Shown here in pieces: positions 1-13,935 of a stretch of 64,000 nt of DNA. Origin of the DNA: Brachionus manjavacas (lineage: Eukaryota; Rotifera; Eurotatoria; Ploima; Brachionidae); assembly GCA_019054805.1 (NCBI GenBank), contig JAHQIY010000011.1, positions 1,369,001-1,433,000 of the forward strand. Reading direction: 5' to 3'. The notes beneath the pieces were generated by a model. It made no database searches. It saw nothing but the letters and a program-made list of their open reading frames with translations, and was not told the DNA's origin. Made by a program: the position numbers and the translations under genes. The stretch's first letter is position 1; each line of letters starts with the position of its first letter.

Positions 1-192
1 AATCTCACTAATTACCCCTGGATTTTTTTTGAAGTCATTTTTCAGCCTCAAAAAGATAAGCACATATCAAACAAAAAAAAACTTTTTTTTTCTACGAAGA
101 CATCTAGTGTTAACCAGGAAATAAAAATACTTATTAAAAGTTGTCACCCGGTTTACACATAAAATACTATTCCCATCTTACAATAGAACTTA
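1..192. repeat. dispersed repeat, copy 1 (intron of CCDC112-like gene)
   Basis: This stretch is closely similar, in the same orientation, to 60066-60290. Shared blocks include the run around 'cagcctcaaaaagataagca' and another ending in 'tacacataaaatacta'. The distal copy has about 30 extra bases in the middle. It lies upstream of a splice acceptor, so here it is intronic. No coding potential is seen. Confidence 0.8.
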
Positions 193-205
193 AAATTTTT
201 TAAAG

Positions 206-654
206 GAAGAATTACGGGCCAAAGTTTTTGAATACAAAAAACAAAAAGAAGAGTTAAACGAATACATTGAATTAGAACAGTATTTGTTGCATGAAGTTGA
301 GCAAGAAAAAAAAATAAAAAACACTAAACAAGAAATATCCCGATTTCAGTCAAGGGTAGAGTGAAACAAATTTTATTTCAAAATAAATTCAATTTTAATT
401 TTTTTCAGGATTTGGCTCACTTGCGGGAAAAGCAAGCTCGCCAGCTTGACAAAAAAATTGAATCAGAAAAGCGTAAAAAAAATTTGGAAAGTACAAAAGA
501 AAAGGTAGATGTAGACTACGATCCAAATAGATTGTATAGAATGACAAATTCATGGAAAACGAGAGTTAATACTCCGAGGTCGGACAGTGCCGGACCAGTT
601 ATCACTCCACGAATACCACATCTTGCTGTTCCTAGTTGGAGAAAAGGAATTTAA
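206..654 (+). CDS. CCDC112: CCDC112-like coiled-coil protein, last two exons (5' end outside window)
   Basis: Two exons join in phase 0: 206-355 (50 codons) and 409-654 (stop at 652-654), with a 53-bp intron. The first exon is a charged coiled coil rich in E, K and Q. The second holds a basic coiled coil and then a C-terminal block with DPNRLYRMTNSW, ending HLAVPSWRKGI. That ending matches the conserved tail of the CCDC112/CCDC148 type as I remember it (DPSRLY...TKGW, then IPHRAIPTWRQG), linked to centriolar satellites and cilia. A polyadenylation signal AATAAA is at 679-684. The gene starts before the window. Exon structure is well supported; the choice between CCDC112 and a related coiled-coil family is less certain. 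Confidence 0.68.
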
Positions 655-759
655 CTTTTTGTTTTTTATTAATTTTTAAATAAATGTTTTAAGCAAACAG
701 TTTAATTTTGGTTTCATTCCTCTATTGACCTGAGAGTAAATTTTTTTGGTTTGGATAAT

Positions 760-1165
760 GATCATTATCTAGAATTCACAGAATCTGAAAAGGATCCGAA
801 CCGAAATCTAAAGCTCTCAGCATATATTAGAATACAAGCAGTGCTGTTTTGGGTCAACAAAGGAAAACATTCAAGCTCAGGACCGTTGACTTGCCAAGGC
901 TATTTTTTGAACATTTGTAATACCTTTTCTAGAACCTTTTCCTTTTCCTTATGCTACAGTAGTTTGGTCTCCTCATACAGCAAAGGATATTAAAGCTCTC
1001 GAGAATGTACCGAGAAAAAACAGCAATTAGCGGTTCTAGGCTTAACGAAGCTCAGCAAAAAAAGAGAAAGAGGTGACTTAATCAACTTTTTTAAATCCCA
1101 AAGTAGCATCAATCATATTAACTGGACGAAACTTTTTACCAGATGTCACTTGATATCTTCGTCAT
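760..1165 (+). pseudogene. decayed LINE reverse transcriptase, thumb region
   Basis: Read across frameshifts, this resembles the end of a non-LTR retrotransposon RT: a block like 'ESEKDPNRNLKLSAYIRIQAV', then a degraded 'LYNTFVRPFLEYA'-type segment, then WSPHTAKDIKALENV, then RERGDLINFFK. The order matches the thumb and C-terminal part of CR1/L2/Jockey-group ORF2. There are stops and frame changes throughout. The DNA at 963-990 nearly matches the reverse complement of the fragment near 13909, so both derive from one family. Confidence 0.6.
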
Positions 1166-1455
1166 ATTTGGTTTTGAAAACATTTTATTCAAAACTAAAA
1201 TCAAAAGGAATTTTGTTCTAAATTTTGCTTCAAAATCTGGTTTAAAATTAATTGATTTTGTGTAAGAGGATGAAATAGACTCAAGGTTTTCAAAAAAAAA
1301 ACAATAATTTGACTACATGGGGTTTTTATGGCCCGTTTTTTGAGTTATTATACTAAAGATTTTTTAAAATATAGAAGATTGATTTGTTTTATAAAAAATT
1401 CATCAATGATTTAATTATCAATCATTTATCTCGATGGTTAACTTTATATTTCTTA

Positions 1456-1456
<1 letters not shown>

Positions 1457-1486
<30 letters not shown>

Positions 1487-2261
1487 TATATAAGCTACAG
1501 CAAGACTAACTTGCGGAGATGACTTACTAGGAGGTCACCTATAGTAGCTCCTTGCACATAACACATAGAAATTACTGAAAAAAGAAATCCTGTTTAAAAT
1601 TTTTAGGTCAAAGTAAGAGTTAAGATTTTCGATAGAAAAAGCTGTAAGAGAAAAATTTTATAAATAAATGTTCATCTTCAGGATTGTTGACTAGACCGGA
1701 ATGCATCGTATCCATTCTTGAACTTGTTGACGGAGTCGGCGTCTGTCACTGTAACTGGCAAGGCGTTCCACTCGTTGACTATCCTGCTGGTGAATGTGTT
1801 TGCCCGTTGTAGACATTTGGTGGAAGTCTGGCCGGACAATCTTCTTGCATGACCTCTGATACCTCTGGCGGGTCCGGGTTGGGATAGTGAACTTGTGGGA
1901 ACCGGGGGGTTCACCCAGCTCACTTCGTTAATGCCTTTGGTGAGTTTGAACATCTGTATCAGGTCTCCACGAACACGGCGCTCATTAAGGGTAGTAAGTC
2001 TAAGGACGGCTAGACCACTAGTTTGGTGGCCCTTCTCTGCACCTGCTCGAGCATCTTTGCGTCTTTCTTGCTAGGGGAGGACCAGACAACAGCGGCATAT
2101 TCCAGGTGGGGTCTTACGTAGGCACAATAGAGGGTCATGCAGGTATCTATGGTCCAATATCTAAATGATCTTTTCAACTGGCCGATAATTCCTGTAGCTC
2201 TGTTCACCTGATTTTTAATGTGAATAGAAAATTTTAAGTTACGTGTATTGTTTTTTAACAT
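1457..2261 (-). pseudogene. 3' end of a CR1/L2-type LINE with (TAA)n tail
   Basis: On the minus strand 2261-2010 reads MTLYCAYVRPHLEYAAVVWS and LEQVQRRATKLV. After one frame change 1953-1678 reads RANTFTSRIVNEWNALP and ends SVNKFKNGYDAF before a stop. This is the standard order of RT thumb and C-terminal tail in non-LTR elements. Downstream on the same strand is a short 3' UTR and a pure trinucleotide tract at about 1459-1486, the expected 3' tail. The 3' UTR is shared with 25022-25110. The copy is 5'-truncated and carries a frameshift near 1953-2010. Confidence 0.78.
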
Positions 2262-2361
2262 ACACTTTTAAGCTTTGCAAAAAAAAATTTTTTTGTTTTA
2301 AATAGCTGCTATTTTTCAGTTTTCATTTTCAATTGAATTTAAAAAAAATATATGAAATAAA

Positions 2362-2560
2362 TAAAAAATGAAAACCCCAAACAGACCAGCTTTGCCAAAA
2401 AGAAATAGAGGAAGGCCGACAAAAGAAAAAGGCATGGTCAGAATTAGTCGATGCCTTTAATAGAAACCAAATTGCTGGTTCGTCAGCCACAGATTTAGAA
2501 TCACAATCTTCATCATCGTCGCCAGTTGTCTTAATTTTCTTTTTCATTTTGTTTTATTTT
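2362..2560 (+). pseudogene. small decayed ORF with AT-hook-like motif, probably transposon-derived
   Basis: An ATG at about 2368 opens a short frame with RNRGRPTKEKG, an AT-hook-like stretch. The +1 frame then continues KAWSELVDAFNRNQIAGSSA before a serine-rich tail. One frameshift would join them. I do not recognise the protein; short basic plus serine-rich ORFs of this kind often come from transposon ORFs. Confidence 0.3.
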
Positions 2561-2875
2561 ATAATTTGCTAAAAATAATCGAACTAAATCGTTAGAAGCC
2601 CAGTAAAATTTAATTTTTTTTAAATTATAGCCCCATTAAAATTAATAAATTTTTTTATTTTAATCCCGGGCTAATGAGTATTTTTATTTTTTTAAATATG
2701 TGGTAAAAAACTTTTCGTTAATTTAGTACCCCACCATTTTTTATTGAGAACCCCATGGGGTAGTTTGCAATTAAAAAATAATTTTTTCAGATGAAACTGG
2801 AAAAAAATTTGGAACATGGCACTTTTGCAATGTTATTTCAGCAGTGGATACATTTTGTAATTCAAACACAAAAAA

Positions 2876-3052
2876 TTAAAGCCCTACTTGATCCTAAAAA
2901 TTCTGTTTTCTTATGGATATCTGAGACTTGTTATTTTTAAGAGATTAAATAAACAAAATCAAAAATATTTCAATTTTAGGCTAAATTTATCGAAACTTGA
3001 TATTTATAAAATTTTACAAAATAAATAAATTTATTGACATTTTATTTAAAAT
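2876..3052 (+). repeat. dispersed repeat, inverted partner of 12795-12962
   Basis: The run containing 'gatatctgagacttgttatt' and 'aggctaaatttatcgaaact' reappears as its reverse complement at 12795-12962, just past the MRPL35 gene. About 170 bp align with small differences. No ORF. The pair encloses the EGR gene and MRPL35. Confidence 0.75.
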
Positions 3053-3094
3053 TTTTTTCTTATTTAAATTTCTTAATTAACTGGATACAACTTC

Positions 3095-3210
3095 CTATCA
3101 AATGGAACTCGGTATTTTCGTGATGACCTGTTCATGGAATCAGAAGACGCTAAAAGGAGACTATCCGGGCATATCAGAGGGAATAATTTTTACCAACAGA
3201 ATAGCCTACT
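3095..3210 (+). pseudogene. LINE C-terminal fragment
   Basis: One plus-strand frame reads RYFRDDLFMESEDAKRRL and then RGNNFYQQNS. This resembles the conserved LINE tail 'RRNFFTNRVV' seen in the other copies here. The piece is short and has a frame change near its end. It may be the displaced 3' part of the LINE remnant at 760-1165. Confidence 0.45.
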
Positions 3211-5010
3211 ATTATTAATATTATTGATAAGTTTTGTTAAGTTTTAATAAGATTATCTATCGTATATTATTTGATAATTCTTGAATTTTGATAAATTTTG
3301 AAAAATAAGATTTTGTGAAGTTCAGTACGAAAGAACAGAACAAAGTGTAAAAAAAATTAAACAATTTTTCTCTAAAAGTCTAAAATAAGTTCTGTGAATG
3401 CAGCATGGTACAACATTTAAAGTTGCATCAACTGTAGAAGGATCTGATGATGTTCAAAATCTCTGCAAAATGCACTTCGCTCGATTATATTGAAATTTAA
3501 TTTCTGTTCAACTCAGCAAATTTAGCAGACCTTGATATTTAATTCAACTTTGAATGTTGCGTTTATGCTGCATTTATAGAACTAAGTTTAAACCTTTAGA
3601 AACAAAGTTGTTCAATTTTTTGCATTTTTTCCGTTCTCTTTATCATTCTATACTGAATTTCACAAAACTAAAAATAACTATTTAGAAAAAAAAAGTAAAA
3701 TTTTGAACTATTTTCTCTTCCATCAAAAACTTGTATGTGATAAATTTTGAAATAAATTTTTTTGTTTTATTCATTCTCACCTTCATTTTTATGAGTTGAA
3801 TAATTCTTTTTGTAAATTTTTTTTCAACAGTTCAATAGCGTGCGCTATTAAATAAAAAGAGAGAGAGGTAGAGGAAAAGAAAATGCTTTTCTCTTGTTCT
3901 TTTATTTAAAAACATAAACAATATTCTAAAACTAAAAATAGTATTACAAAAGGTATTACAATAGTGAAAATTGGCTGTGATGCAATTTTTTGTTGTGACA
4001 TTCAGCATTCAATAGTTCAATAAATTTTTCAGTGAAACTTAATTTATATAGATTGAATAGCAAAATTTGAATTATTTAACTTAAAAACCCTGTTGTTAAA
4101 CTTTTTCAAATAACAATGTAATCAATAAATTATTTTTTAATCTAAAGAATTTTAAATATTCATTTATATATTTTTTATTTAATTATTTTTAAACGAATTT
4201 GAATAAATGAATTATTGATCAGTCCCTTGAGGCATGGGCACTAGCCTGCTGAAAGGTAAAATCTTTGTGGCAAATTATTGTCTATTGGATTTTAGGTTAA
4301 TCCTTCCAGGAAAAAAAGAATAATTTCTTTGTTTAATAATCATTATTTTATAATGATTAAAGAAAAATTCGCATTACTCACTCTATTTTATTTTTAATTA
4401 ATTAATTTTAATAAATAAAAAAGCCAATTATGTTGAATTAAAATTTAACAAAATCGAACAAAAAAAAAGCAAAAAAATAACAAGCAAATTTAATTAAAAA
4501 TTAATTACATACTTTTTTAGGAAAAAAAAAATAAATTAAATTATCAAATTTAATTAGATTTATTATTGCATTTTCTAAATAGCAAACGAAAAACGTAACC
4601 AAATTTTGAATTATTTATTTGGTAAATAAGTTAATAGAAAAAAAAATTATATTTATATAGAATATAACAATAATTGGATTAAGTAATTAAATTTTCATTT
4701 GCTGCTTTAAAAGATTAAAATAAAACTATCTACTTAATTAACAATTTTCTCTATAAAATTAAAAAAAGGCCATTCACCCATAACACACAACTAAAACATA
4801 AAAATTCACTCAAAAAAAAAAACAAAAAAAAACCAAATAATAATTAAACATTATTTTGTTTTAAACCGGAAAACGCTTTTTATAGAAAAAAAAAATAAAT
4901 TCCTTTCTAAAAAAGTTCATTTAATTGAATAAAAAAAAGTCTGAGAACTGCTAGCTTGAACACCGCGAATATGTCCATAGTAATTATTTACATGGTGGCA
5001 AGATGTCCGA

Positions 5011-7339
<2,329 letters not shown>

Positions 7340-7750
7340 TGCGGGGTTGTGAAGTTCATTTCAATTCGATCGTTTCAATTCAGAAAAACTTGAATAACTT
7401 TTTTACTAAAAGAGATAATTTAGTTCTGTAAAATGCTTAATGGTAAAGCAACTTTGCTCAATCCAAAAATATATTTCTGCAAAAACTCTGCAATTTAAAT
7501 GCACACTTGAATACTTTTTAATGGGGTGCAAAATGGAATAGTTTTAAATGGGGTGCAAAATGGAATAGTTTTAAATGGGGTGCAAAATGGAGAAAATTGC
7601 CAAGTATTTTGCAGACTTATTTTACTGCATTGAGCAAATTTGCTTATAATTAAGCATTTTACAGAACTGAATTATCTCTTTTAATAAAAAAGTTATTCAA
7701 GTTTTTCTGAATTGAAATGATCGAATTGAAACGAACTTCACAACCCCCCA
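7340..7750. mobile_element. foldback (MITE-like) element with internal triplicate repeat
   Basis: About 100-130 bp at 7340-7470 recur inverted at 7605-7748. Matching blocks include 'gttgtgaagttc' with 'gaacttcacaac', and 'ttcagaaaaacttgaataac' with its complement. The centre has three tandem copies of a 25-bp unit built on 'aatggggtgcaaaatgga' at about 7519-7592. No ORF. A non-autonomous inverted-repeat transposon is the likely identity; no clear target duplication was resolved. Confidence 0.75.
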
Positions 7751-8689
7751 AATTGCCCCATTCCCTTTGTTTTTTTTTAAATTGTATGATTTTTTGATTA
7801 GAGATTTTTTAGAAAATCTAATTTTTTGGTAAAAAATAAAAAATTCACAAAAAAATTAAATTTTTCGTTAATTTTCGTAAAATACAGTTATTGTAGAAGC
7901 AGTATAAATCAGATTATTGTTTAAAATTTAAAAAAATTTTAATTCCAAATTAAGTTCCACATTTATTTTAACACACTTATTACACACTTATTTTTGAGTA
8001 AATAAAAACATTAAATTCTTGAAATATGTAAAGAAAATTTTTATTTTTTTTTAAACAAAATTAAATGAGGAATTTGAATATTTTTTTTTGTATCAATCAA
8101 ACATCATTGAAGACAAAAAAAAGAAAAATTTTGCCTTTTAAGGTCGTAAAATTTACGTAAAATACAGTTATAGTAGCACCACTGTATTAATCATTCATGA
8201 ACAATTTTTTTTTTATTTTTCTAATTTAATTTAATCAAAAAATAAATAAATTTTTGTACATTGGATCGAAAATTGATTAGAATATTAGACTTTTTGAAAT
8301 AAATTAAAAAAGAAAATGATTTAAAAAAATAAACTTTCAGGCAGTCTAGCATAATTTTATGCAATTTAACTCGCGGTAAAACCTTGAAATTTACTCCATG
8401 GACTTCTTAATGATGGGGACTAAATTCGAGAAAATTCATTACAAGTAATTAAAAAAAATGTCCAATTAACATGGGTTAAATCAAAAAATTTATCAATACA
8501 AATGGTTTTAAGCTTCAAAGAACAATTTTTCTTTATTTACAAATTTTTTACTGTAATAAATTTTTTTTTCAAAAATTTGGATCTTTTAAGGAAAAAAATA
8601 AAATAATATAATAATTTAAAAATTTGATTTTTAGAATAAATCAATCGATTGTTAACAAATTCAATAAAAAACAATTGACTGATACTAAA
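7751..8689. other. AT-rich interval with a repeated short motif
   Basis: No gene is seen. The motif 'cgtaaaatacagttat' followed by a/t-gtag occurs at about 7876 and again at about 8156, near each end of a roughly 300-bp stretch. It resembles the ends of the foldback element at 62120-62660 ('cgtaaaatactgttat'), so this may be a worn relative. Confidence 0.4.
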
Positions 8690-9065
8690 TTTTCTTAATT
8701 TCTAACTTTTCGTCGAGGAATACTCCAAAAAATCCAAACTCTTAAAATTAATACAAGTCTACTGAGTTGGATCAATAAATTTTCAAGTTTGTCAAAAAGA
8801 TTCGTTATCGACTCCCAGGTCGATTAGAGCGGGTATCCCACAAGGTAGTTGTCTTTCATTTACAAACTTTTTTCTCTTCTTGAGGGTAATAGCAAAAAGG
8901 TTTCACCTAATGTTCAAATTGCCATTTCGGCAAGTAATTTTAGCAATTGGTGGTGCTTTAATAAATTAAAAATTCTCCAAGAAAAGGGAATCAATTATAA
9001 AAGATCGAAAACCTTTTACTCATTCTGTACCACTGTTGAGTTAAGAAAAATGTACCAAAACAAAT
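8690..9065 (+). pseudogene. decayed LINE reverse transcriptase fragment
   Basis: Around 8760-8860 the sequence reads LLSWINKF...RFVIDSQVD, then with a frame change RAGIPQGSCLS, matching the RT motif before and including 'G(V/I)PQGS'. The following frame (8849-9067) is probably its worn continuation. Its wording differs from the CR1/L2-type copies elsewhere in the window, so it may belong to another clade. Confidence 0.5.
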
Positions 9066-9067
9066 AA

Positions 9068-11264
9068 TGCTTTTGAAGTTTATATCTTAGAGATTATCAT
9101 TCCTTTAGAGACGATTCCTTCATTTAATGGCATCAAACTTGAACCATAGCTGCAATTTATGGAACACTTGGAATATGGTACCATAAAATTAAAGAAAAAA
9201 GGAAAACAAAATTACAATTTTTTTTTAATGTTACTCTAAAAATTAAAAAGATTAATGATAGATCAAGCACAATTTTTGTAAAAATTCTGAAATCAAGATC
9301 CAACCATGAACTGAAAGAGAAATAAACCATGTTACCAGCTTCACAGCAAAGTTTATGATTCAACTATTAACACATTTTATCAAAATTTTACTAACAAGAG
9401 GTCTGAAAAGTGGACTAGAATTCCGAAGTTATTTTTCAAATAGATGAAAGAATAATTTGTCTTTTTGGAAGAGATGTTAACTTTAAAAATATCTTAATAT
9501 TTAAGAAAGTGCAAAGTATGGTTTATAAGTGCTAAATCTAAATTTTTTGTTCTTTGTTTCAAAATTTACATTGCCTTCAATTTTTATAAATTCGGTTAAG
9601 CATGTTAGCATCAGATGGTAACTTTGATAACATATTTTTTAAAAAATCTTCCAAATAATTTAAAGAAATTCATCGGCTTTAAAACAAAAATCATTTAGAT
9701 TGAAAGAATCTGCCGGTGGTAATTAGGCTCGAAGTTAAAATGTCTGACAAGAGTTTATGATTTGGGGCACTATACTAAAGCGAAGATGTCATTAGAATTT
9801 TGCTGAAATAATTGTAACAGTACAGTAACGTAATTTTAAAGGATTTTTTAAAATTATACTTTCAGAGAAGCCTGTGAAAAAGTATCTGATAAAAATAAAA
9901 ATTAAAAAAAAAAAAAACAATCTAATTTTCTTTGAGTGATTTAACTTTTTTTTAATGAAAAATTTCGTGAACAAAAAAGTAATTAAACAATAAAAATTTC
10001 CTTTCTTGGCTAATATAATTGAATTAAAGCTAAAAAAAGTAACTGTTAAATATATTTTTCCTTTTTTGACGATTCCTTTTAATTTCAATTAAAAATCAAT
10101 ATTAATTTTTATTTTCACTGGCCATGAAAATTGTTTGTTTTTCCTACAATTATTTGATCAAAAACACTTTTCTATTTATTAAATAAAATTATTACTAATT
10201 AATTAAAAGTAGAGAATATCAAAATTTTTATTTTTTAAATATTTTATTTTTTTCTAAATAAACACTGTTTTTCAAAAATTCTACAATGACTACTGAGAGT
10301 GCAATTTCGATAAACTTTAAAAATCATTGCCGAAATTGATGGAAAAACATCAAATCCTAAGACCCAAAGACAATTTTTGGTATTTTAGACTATAGCTCAT
10401 AGAATAATTATTAATTAAAAATAATTGTTAAAGTAATATTTTTTAGCTTAAAGTGCAATAAAATAATCGGAGAGTATCAAAATTATTTTTTCTAATAAAT
10501 CAAAAGATTAAAGCTGCATCTTCTGCTCCCAAGTGTGCTTATACCAAAATTCCGTGAATCCAATATATCAATAAATATGGACTCTCTCTTTAAAAAATAT
10601 AAATATAAAAATTTATTGTTTTTTCTATCTTCCTGAGATAACTAGTCCCAAAATTTCTAATGCAGCATAAAAAGAAAGATACCAAATTGCGTGATTGATA
10701 ACTACCCACATTTTATATTCAAAAGCCTCTATTTTTCTTCCATTAATTAAAAACAAAAATATTTTTTTTAATTCTAAAAACAGAAAATGATGTTGTTTAA
10801 ACCACGAGTGTAATTTTGTGTAAAATAATTCCAAAACAAATAGAAAAATAAAATTTAACAAGAAACAATTTGTTCAATTTTTTAGTCTCTTTCTCTTATC
10901 ATACCGAAGGAAGATAAAAATACTGTTTTGGGCACATTTTTTAAGTACTCTTAGAGCTTGATGCGAAAAAAAATGTTTAATAAACGTGACTATTATTTGT
11001 CACTTAATTGTAAACACCATCTGCGAACTTTAATAGAAAAAAATAATTTATTTACTCAAAATAAACTTAATTTTGCTTTTATGAAGAAAAAAATTAATTT
11101 AAATTTTTTCATAATTTTATAAAAAGTCTTGATCTAATTATCAAAATGAATGAATAAGCATTTGATTTGATTCAAAGTTAAAAATAGAAATTGAACACAT
11201 AATTGACAAAAAAATCAAACCTTATCTAAATTAATTAGAAAAGAGCTAATTGGAAAAAAAAAAT
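9068..11264. other. AT-rich interval without a recognised gene
   Basis: Several short ORFs occur (for example 9792-10088 and 10625-10861 on the minus strand) but all are dominated by F, L, I and K codons as expected from AT-rich noise. The one at 10625-10861 ends in a hydrophobic stretch with aromatic residues and could be a relic membrane segment; no family was recognised. Confidence 0.4.
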
Positions 11265-11579
11265 TTAATTAAAAACGTGAGTAAAACCTGTGATGGTGAT
11301 TTCGTTCTCGACAATGGGGGTCGGCGACGGCGGAAAAAAGGCGGTTGGCACAGTGACGGTGCGCGGGGTGTTCAGCTTGTCAATGGGAGTTGTGGGCTCT
11401 TGGAGACTTGGCTCGATCTTTAGATCAGTGCCCAGAAAATTGGAATTGTGATTCTGGCTGAAGTTGATCCGTCTGGGCTCTCGCTTGGCCTGCGAGCTCT
11501 TACTAAACACCTTGTTGGCGCTGCCATTCGAGTTTTTGTGGCTCATCGCAATTACTAAATCGCACTCGGGCTCATTAAC
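11265..11579 (-). CDS. unrecognised protein, probable terminal exon
   Basis: A frame open from a good acceptor (T-rich, AG just above 11579) reads VNEPECDLVIAMSHKNSNG and continues about 90 codons to a stop at 11265. Composition is normal for coding sequence here: raised GC, balanced codon use, a proline/threonine-rich region (TVPTAFFPPSPTPIV) and a basic Ser/Asn-rich start. It could be read as an independent 93-aa protein from the ATG at 11546. The frame stays open 11 codons upstream to the acceptor, which favours an exon of a longer gene. No upstream exon was placed between 11580 and 12284. It lies head-to-head with MRPL35, 0.7 kb away. Function unknown; mostly disordered by appearance. Confidence 0.6.
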   Translation of the reverse strand, partial: VNEPECDLVIAMSHKNSNGSANKVFSKSSQAKREPRRINFSQNHNSNFLGTDLKIEPSLQEPTTPIDKLNTPRTVTVPTAFFPPSPTPIVENEITITGFTHVFN

Positions 11580-12284
11580 CTAAAATTAAAAAAAATCCAT
11601 TTACTTATTTGTAAATAAATTCTCCAACATTCTTAGAATGGAAAATAATAAACAAAAATCATGTCGAGATATCTAATAAAAGATATCTACGTTCGCTCTT
11701 CCTGTTAAAATACTCATTAAATTTGAGTGCGCTCAGCAAGGCGAAATATATTGAAATTTAAAAAAATAATATTTCAAAATTTTGGCTATATTTATCATTG
11801 TTCATTATCAGATTTAATTATGCTAATGTGAGAGGAGCCCAATAGCTAAAATAGGAAAAAATTCCAAAGAACCCTCTGGTTGACGATGGTGGTGATAAAA
11901 ATTATTATGAAGATGACGACGATGATAACAAAAAAAGTGTTACTTTTCACTTTAAGTTGTGTATCCAATCTTATAGAATTCTTCTGTTCGTAAACACCAA
12001 TGTATTACATAAAAAAAAGTAAAGCATTTTGGCCCTCAATTCACTAGTATGCTTTCCAAAATTCTATTACGTGCAAAAAATATTGGCTTTTTTTAAACAT
12101 TTTTATCATAAAAAATTTTAAATTTATTCCCATTTTTTTCTTATTAATTTAACATTGAATAAATTAAAGCAAATAAAGAAAAAACAAATTGGGAGAATAT
12201 TAACTTTAAATTGCTCCATGCTTTGGAACTTCTAATGCAATTTTGCATTTTAAAAATTAAAAAATAAAAATTCAATTTTTTAAA

Positions 12285-12757
12285 ATGCTACAATCGGTCA
12301 CTTCAAAACTACCGAGGTAAAAATAAATTACATGAAAAAAAAATTCTAAACAAAATTTCAAAGTTTGGTAAACTCGGCGCTGAATTTGAATCCAGTCAAA
12401 TTTTTTTTCGATCAGATCAGAACAAGGACCACATGTTCGAAGACGAAGGGAAAGGAAAAGTCAGTGAGGACAGCGATGGATCGCTATTTTCGTCTGGGAA
12501 AGCGGGTATGGATAAAGGCGCAGCCGGGCTACCATCACCATTTGTACCTTAAGCCGGCAGAGAAGCGCTTTATCCTGCAGCAGCCGATTTTGTTGCGCAA
12601 CAGAGAGTCAAGAATGGTCGAAAGAATGGCTGGACGCTATTTTAAAAATATAAAATTGGAGAATTTTGTAGACCCCCCGTTTGTCCACTACCATCCGTAT
12701 TTAAACCGTGTTAACCAAATAAATTCAACAGTAAAGAAAACACAATTTTTTCCCTAA
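12285..12757 (+). CDS. MRPL35: mitochondrial large-subunit ribosomal protein bL35m
   Basis: Two exons, 12285-12316 and 12364-12757, flank a 47-bp intron that splits a Ser codon; phases agree and the product is 141 aa. The core from about residue 42 reads KGKEKSVRTAMDRYFRLG, then VWIKAQPGYHHHLYLKP, then a tail with FVDPPFVHYHPYLNRV. This is the animal bL35m pattern: K-S-V-x-x-x-x-x-R-F/Y-x-R-L, W(V/I)(R/K)xxxGY, and a 'DPxxxYH' end. The role would be in the mitochondrial large ribosomal subunit. The N-terminus MLQSVTSKLPS is a plausible short targeting leader. The start is chosen because its ATG joins the intron in phase. Polyadenylation signal AATAAA is at about 12781. Slightly shorter than the human protein (188 aa). 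Confidence 0.88.
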
Positions 12758-12794
12758 TTTTTAAAAATGCAAGAAATTTAAATAAAAAAAAATT

Positions 12795-12962
12795 TTCAAA
12801 TAAAATGTCACTAAATTTATTTATTTTGTAAAATTTTATAAATATCAAGTTTCGATAAATTTAGCCTAAAATTGAAATATTTTGGATTTTGGTTATTTAA
12901 TTTCTTAAAAATAACAAGTCTCAGATATCCAAAAGTCCAGGATCTACCAGGGCTTCAATGAA
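12795..12962 (-). repeat. dispersed repeat, inverted partner of 2876-3052
   Basis: This is the reverse complement of about 170 bp at 2876-3052, starting only some 40 bp beyond the MRPL35 stop codon. It may overlap the 3' end of that transcript. It has no ORF. Confidence 0.75.
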
Positions 12963-13739
12963 AAAATAATATTTCAAAAAATAATTTGATTTCGATTTTT
13001 TAAGGTTTTTTTTTATTAAATTAGACAAGTTTTAGCAGTTTTTAAGAGGAAAATTAGTGAACCAAAGTTAACTGAATAAAGAGTGTGATTTAAAAAAAAT
13101 CATCCAATTTTAGCCCAAAATTTTAGTTTTTTTGTTGCCTCGCATTGTTCTACATTTACAAGTCTTAAATTTTATCCCCGCATTTTTATCCAGGATTATT
13201 TTTTTTTTAAATCTAAAACCACAAATAAATAGCTAAATAGCTTTAATTTTCAAATGCTTCAATTTTAGCTGTTTGATTAAGATTAAAATTGAATTTTAAT
13301 TTATTTAAAAAAAAAGACAAAATTCGTAAGAAATAAACTGTCAAAATAACCCTCAAAAAATTTGAATATTATCATTTTAAAATAAATGATAATTAAAAAA
13401 TGATTTTACTTTTAGCAAATATTAAAAATATGACTGCTTTTTGAAATTTTAATAATGTCTCGATATTTAAAATGTTATAATTAATATTTCTTTTTTAATC
13501 TATGTTAATTTGAGTCAATTTGAATGCTTAAAAATAGATGATTGCTAATTACTTTCAAAATATTGTCTCGAGAAAACAGAAAATATTTAAAATAAAATCA
13601 AAGATTGAATTTAAAAATTTAAAATAAAATAAAAAAATGAAAATAAAATTTAAATAAAACAAAAAAAAATAATTTATGTGAGAAAAAAAATAGGCCCTAA
13701 AGTGAAAAATACTATCAATTAAAACTAATTTTTGAATTG
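12963..13739. other. AT-rich intergenic sequence
   Basis: Nothing recognisable: no coherent ORF, no clear repeat and no structured element was seen. Confidence 0.5.
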
Positions 13740-13935
13740 ATTCACTGGACTAGAATTGATCACTTCCTCAGGAAGTTTGTTCCATCTACTAACTACTCTG
13801 TTGGTAAAAAAGCGTTCCCTCTGACTGCAATCTTTAATGGTCTACATGATAAATCTTTTTTAGTGTTCTCTGGTTCCATGAGCAGGCTATGACGAAGATA
13901 TCCTTTGCTGTATGAGGAGACTTGTCCAGAACTTG
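13740..13935 (-). pseudogene. LINE C-terminal fragment
   Basis: The minus strand reads across one frameshift as SPHTAKDI-like, RYLRHSLLMEPE, then RNAFFTNRVVSRWNKLPEEV and INSSPVNQF. This is the conserved tail of CR1/L2-type ORF2 proteins. The 28 bp near 13909 closely match the complement of the plus-strand fragment at 963-990. It is a dead fragment. Confidence 0.65.

Larger units (their letters stand above)
655..5010. other. gene-poor interval with LINE debris
   Basis: The interval between the CCDC112-like gene and the EGR gene holds the LINE pieces and repeats listed separately. The part from 3211 to 5010 is very AT-rich. Next to the EGR stop codon it is probably 3' UTR of that minus-strand gene, but no ORF or structured repeat was recognised in it. 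Confidence 0.6.

Noticed and set aside
10625-10861. 78-aa hydrophobic minus-strand ORF as a gene
   Set aside because: Composition is close to AT-rich noise and no family or splice signals support it; mentioned only as a possible relic.
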